From: an uncultured Ruminococcus sp.
Lineage (GTDB): Bacteria > Bacillota > Clostridia > Oscillospirales > Acutalibacteraceae
Assembly (NCBI GenBank): GCA_902767285.1
Contig: CACXHC010000030.1
Coordinates: forward strand, 1 to 7,358
DNA: 7,358 bases
Reading direction: 5' to 3'
In this document: in pieces, positions 4,717-7,358 of the stretch
How the letters are laid out: each line of letters begins with the position of its first letter
Position numbering within the stretch: the first letter of the stretch is position 1
Translations under genes and position numbers: made by a program
Notes under the pieces: model-generated
The model's database searches: none
The model's input: only the letters and a program-made list of their open reading frames with translations
What the model was told of the DNA's origin: nothing

Positions 4717-7115
4717 AAACAAACCTCAAAAAAAGCATTTCGATAATGCTTGCCGGACTGATGACAGCACTTAGTATGATGTCCGTTTCGGCTGAAACTC
4801 CCGACACTCCCGATACCCCAAAACCGGAAAATTCCCTTCCGGCACTCTATGTTGACGGTAACCCGAACATCCCGTCCGAAAACGAAAACTCCTCCGATGT
4901 CATAAAATGGTTTTCCGCAAGTCATAAGGGATTAACTATGACCCAACTCGACAAAAAACCGTCAAGCAAAAGTTATTTTCTGTTTTTGCCCACAACCGCA
5001 AATCTTTCGGAACTCACCGTATGGCACAATTTCAGCGAAGATCCCGTTGTCAACGGAGTATCAATAAAAAGCGGCGAAAAGACAAATGTATTTTCCGAAA
5101 CAGGCAAATATACCATGACTGTCGAAGATGAAAATTATACGGTAACTGTTATGCAGTCGAAGTCCATAGGCTCAATGTACATATCAACTGAGTCGGGTAC
5201 GATGAACAACGTTCATGCGGACAAAGAAAAGAAGGAATCAGGCGATATTATAATTGTTGAGGCTGACGGCACTCAGGATTACAACGGCGAACTTTCGTTT
5301 ATTAAAGGTAGAGGAAACACCACATGGAAGCTCGGCAAAAAGCCGTATAACATAAAACTTGATAAAAAAGCATCTGTTTTGGGTATGGACGCAAGCAAAA
5401 AATGGTGTCTGCTTGCAAATACGCAAGACCATTCTATGATAAGAAACAAAATAGCATATGATATGGCAGACGAATTGGGACTTGATTTCGCTCCCGATTC
5501 CGATTTTGTTGATTTGTATCTCAACGGAGAGTATGCAGGAGTTTATCAAGTATCCGAAAAAGTTGAAGTCGGAAAAAACAATCTTGTAAAAATAACCGAC
5601 CTCGAAGAGCTTACCGAAAAAGCCAACGACAAATCGCTTGATAAATATCCCCAAGTCAAACCCGAAATAGCAAGCGGTTCTGTAAAATATTTCGATATTC
5701 CGAACGACCCCGCAGATATTACAGGCGGATACCTTCTCGAATTTAATGGTTCTGCAAAATATAACGAAGAGGCAAGCGGATTCGTTACCGAAAAAGGACA
5801 TCCGATTGTAGTAAAAAGTCCCGAGTATGCGTCAAAAAGACAAATCGAATATATAAGCAAATTTTATCAGGAACTTGAGGACGCACTTTTTTCAATTACC
5901 GGTCGCAATTCTTTAGGAAAGCATTACAGCGAGTATATTGATGTTGAAAGTGCCGCTTTGATGTATCTGCTTGAGGAATATTCGCTTGACATTGATGCCG
6001 GTTCGGGCAGCTGCTTTATGTACAAAGAATCCGATTCCAAGGGCGATGGCAAAATTCATATTGCTCCGGCGTGGGATTTCGATGTTGCATTCGGCAATCT
6101 CGACACTCAAATAGACGATACTCAAAGGTTAAACGACCCAACTACAATTTATGTTTCCAAGCGTTATGATTTCGCACTCGAAAATTGTACTATTTTTTCA
6201 CAGCTTTGCACGCATAAAGATTTCTGCGATAAAGTGAAAGAGTTATATAATGAAAAATTCGCTCCGGTTCTCGAAATACTTAATAGTGATGAAACCAAAT
6301 CCGGTAATCATTTAAAATCGTTTGATGTGTACCGTACTCAGCTCGAACCAAGTGCAGAAATGAACTATACAAGATGGAAAATGAGCGATAATATTCTTGT
6401 TGGCGGTATAGGAAAAACATTCGATAAACAATTCGATTATCTTGTAAAATTTGCCAAAGAAAGAGCGGTATTTTTTAACGAACATTTCAATAAAGCACAA
6501 CAAGCCGGCGATAAACTGAATATTTATTTCCAGAATTATTATGAGTGGGAACACGTTTATCTTTATTACATAAACGGTAAAAATCAAATCGAGTGGCCCG
6601 GTATTGAAATGAAACCTATTGAAATTGGGGATTTTGAAAACATTTACAAAGCTGACCTCGCTGCACTCGGAGAAGTTGATAACGGAGATATAAGATTTGT
6701 TATTCATGACGGCGGAGAAAATTCAACAACTCATGTTCAGGCTCAAAACAACATAGCACTTTTCTTTAATATAATTACATGGCAATACGATGACGGTCAT
6801 ATAGAAAAGAAAACTTTTACCGCAAAAGAAACATTCGACGAAAGCAAAATTGTAACAGTAGTATATACGGTGGGCGATGTTAATAATGACGGCGAAATAA
6901 AATCTGATGACGCACTTAAAATCCTCAGATTCTCTGCTGAAATCGAATATCCGGGAAGTTATCAAGATTATATATGTTCTTTGATTGATGATGATAACGA
7001 AATCACCAGTGCCGATGCACTTCTTGTTCTCAGAAACAGCGTTGGTTTAGAAGATAAATCCCACATAAATGAAAAAATAGAAAATACTTACTACAATGAC
7101 GGGTTCGATGACTAA
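4713..7115 (+). CDS. Secreted CotH-family protein kinase with starch-binding-like module and type I dockerin
   Basis: The 800-residue protein begins with a signal peptide (MKTNLKKSISIMLAGLM..., predicted cut after VSA at 27) and a TPDTPDTP linker, then a beta-rich N-terminal region (about 65-155). The CotH domain follows (about 170-595): IKGRGNTTW (197-205), DHSMIRNK (239-246), LYLNGEYAGVYQVSEKVEVG (268-287) and APAWDFDVAFGN (451-462), whose DxD (455, 457) fits the metal-binding residues of this atypical kinase fold. CotH proteins of Bacillus phosphorylate spore-coat proteins; targets here are unknown. Residues about 600-705 (NIYFQNYYEWEHVYLYY, IEWPGIEM) resemble CBM26-type starch-binding modules. 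The C-terminus holds a type I dockerin: loop 1 DVNNDGEI with D722, N724, D726 and D733; loop 2 LIDDDNEI (757-764), where the first ligand is leucine. It should dock onto a scaffoldin cohesin outside the cell. The start follows AAAGAAGG (4696-4703) at nine bases. Confidence 0.93.
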   Translation: MKTNLKKSISIMLAGLMTALSMMSVSAETPDTPDTPKPENSLPALYVDGNPNIPSENENSSDVIKWFSASHKGLTMTQLDKKPSSKSYFLFLPTTANLSELTVWHNFSEDPVVNGVSIKSGEKTNVFSETGKYTMTVEDENYTVTVMQSKSIGSMYISTESGTMNNVHADKEKKESGDIIIVEADGTQDYNGELSFIKGRGNTTWKLGKKPYNIKLDKKASVLGMDASKKWCLLANTQDHSMIRNKIAYDMADELGLDFAPDSDFVDLYLNGEYAGVYQVSEKVEVGKNNLVKITDLEELTEKANDKSLDKYPQVKPEIASGSVKYFDIPNDPADITGGYLLEFNGSAKYNEEASGFVTEKGHPIVVKSPEYASKRQIEYISKFYQELEDALFSITGRNSLGKHYSEYIDVESAALMYLLEEYSLDIDAGSGSCFMYKESDSKGDGKIHIAPAWDFDVAFGNLDTQIDDTQRLNDPTTIYVSKRYDFALENCTIFSQLCTHKDFCDKVKELYNEKFAPVLEILNSDETKSGNHLKSFDVYRTQLEPSAEMNYTRWKMSDNILVGGIGKTFDKQFDYLVKFAKERAVFFNEHFNKAQQAGDKLNIYFQNYYEWEHVYLYYINGKNQIEWPGIEMKPIEIGDFENIYKADLAALGEVDNGDIRFVIHDGGENSTTHVQAQNNIALFFNIITWQYDDGHIEKKTFTAKETFDESKIVTVVYTVGDVNNDGEIKSDDALKILRFSAEIEYPGSYQDYICSLIDDDNEITSADALLVLRNSVGLEDKSHINEKIENTYYNDGFDD

Positions 7116-7172
7116 TAACTGAATAACATAAAAGGGGGCTGTGAAAAAAACAACTGCTCCAAGAAACCTCCA

Positions 7173-7284
7173 ATTTGTTTGTTATTTTCTCTTCTTTTTT
7201 TTGAAAAAAAAGAAGCAAAAAAAAACTTTTACTATATAAATTTTATGTTGTTCAACTAACATTCTACAAATTGAAACAAATCCG
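7173..7284 (-). repeat. Right arm of the inverted repeat bracketing the window
   Basis: This is the reverse complement of 1-111 with about 95% identity by hand alignment. It starts about 57 bases after the CotH stop codon. It contains the conserved T/A palindrome (7191-7215) and GTTGTTCAAC (7248-7257), matching GTTGAACAAC in the left arm. Its outer end runs into the terminator hairpin at 7273-7314. Because the corresponding left end is cut off by the window, the full repeat may be longer. Confidence 0.9.
7191..7215. repeat. Perfect 12-bp T/A-rich palindrome in the right arm
   Basis: CTTCTTTTTTTT (7191-7202) and AAAAAAAAGAAG (7204-7215) are exact reverse complements around one base. This is the counterpart of 69-93. 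Both copies keep the stem perfect, and the central base differs as expected for reversed copies. Confidence 0.8.
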
Positions 7285-7314
7285 ACTGCACAAGTACGCA
7301 GTCGGATTTGTTTC
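7273..7314 (+). terminator. Long-stem bidirectional intrinsic terminator at the right edge
   Basis: GAAACAAATCCGACTGC (7273-7289) pairs exactly with GCAGTCGGATTTGTTTC (7298-7314), a 17-bp stem with loop ACAAGTAC. The GC-rich core flanked by A-rich and T-rich sides is typical of a terminator working in both directions. For the plus strand it is the first good terminator after CotH. The right half matches window positions 1-12, so the same hairpin probably sits at the outer end of the left repeat too. Confidence 0.85.
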
Positions 7315-7358
7315 TATGTTTTGTGGTAAATATTATTCCGTAAGATTGCTGTAACGGA

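Noticed and set aside
5238..5801. 187-residue minus-strand ORF
   Set aside because: It lies antisense to the conserved CotH catalytic motifs and has the Phe/Cys-rich look of an antisense frame.
7134..7160. Possible terminator GGGGGCTGT...ACAACTGCTCC just after the CotH stop codon
   Set aside because: The stem needs a G-T pair and has a T-T mismatch, and no T run follows; the hairpin at 7273-7314 is far better.
1..7358. CRISPR array, tRNA, rRNA, integrase or IS element
   Set aside because: No regularly spaced direct repeats, no cloverleaf or rRNA-like sequence and no transposase or recombinase motifs were seen in any translated frame.

Overview
The window looks like an AT-rich genome of a Gram-positive, Ruminococcus-type gut or rumen Clostridia. 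The strongest clue is the last gene, a secreted CotH-family protein with a carbohydrate-binding-like module and a C-terminal type I dockerin, the architecture of cellulosome or amylosome components. Strong AAGGAGG-like ribosome sites, a Gram-positive lipoprotein signal and sigma-A-type promoters agree. The genus is an inference from protein architecture, not a proven assignment.

Layout. Positions 1-111 and 7173-7284 are near-identical copies of one sequence in inverted orientation, so they bracket everything else. Inside lie: a + strand orphan LytTR regulator with a defective receiver domain (326-1030); a hairpin terminator (1055-1094); a two-gene minus-strand operon (3402 down to 1100) encoding a soluble VirD4/TraG-like coupling ATPase with an altered Walker A motif, then a 271-residue protein that resembles a degenerate AAA+ ATPase; a divergent, AT-rich intergenic region with one promoter per direction; a + strand lipoprotein with a long Ser/Thr/Pro linker (3710-4519); a strong terminator (4524-4564); and the + strand CotH-CBM-dockerin gene (4713-7115). 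A terminator hairpin (7273-7314) overlaps the outer end of the right repeat.

How the parts may work together. The ATPase pair is clearly co-transcribed and is not accompanied by a relaxase, VirB4, VirB6 or other conjugation gene in the window. It is either a relic of an integrated conjugative element or an orphan two-ATPase system. The LytTR gene and the ATPase operon share an 11-base block (CTATTGCAAAA) that contains their -35 elements, the only sequence hint that they could be co-regulated. The lipoprotein and CotH genes are separate transcription units and are both predicted to be exported; a functional link to the ATPase pair is not shown. No transposase, integrase, tRNA, rRNA or CRISPR array was seen.
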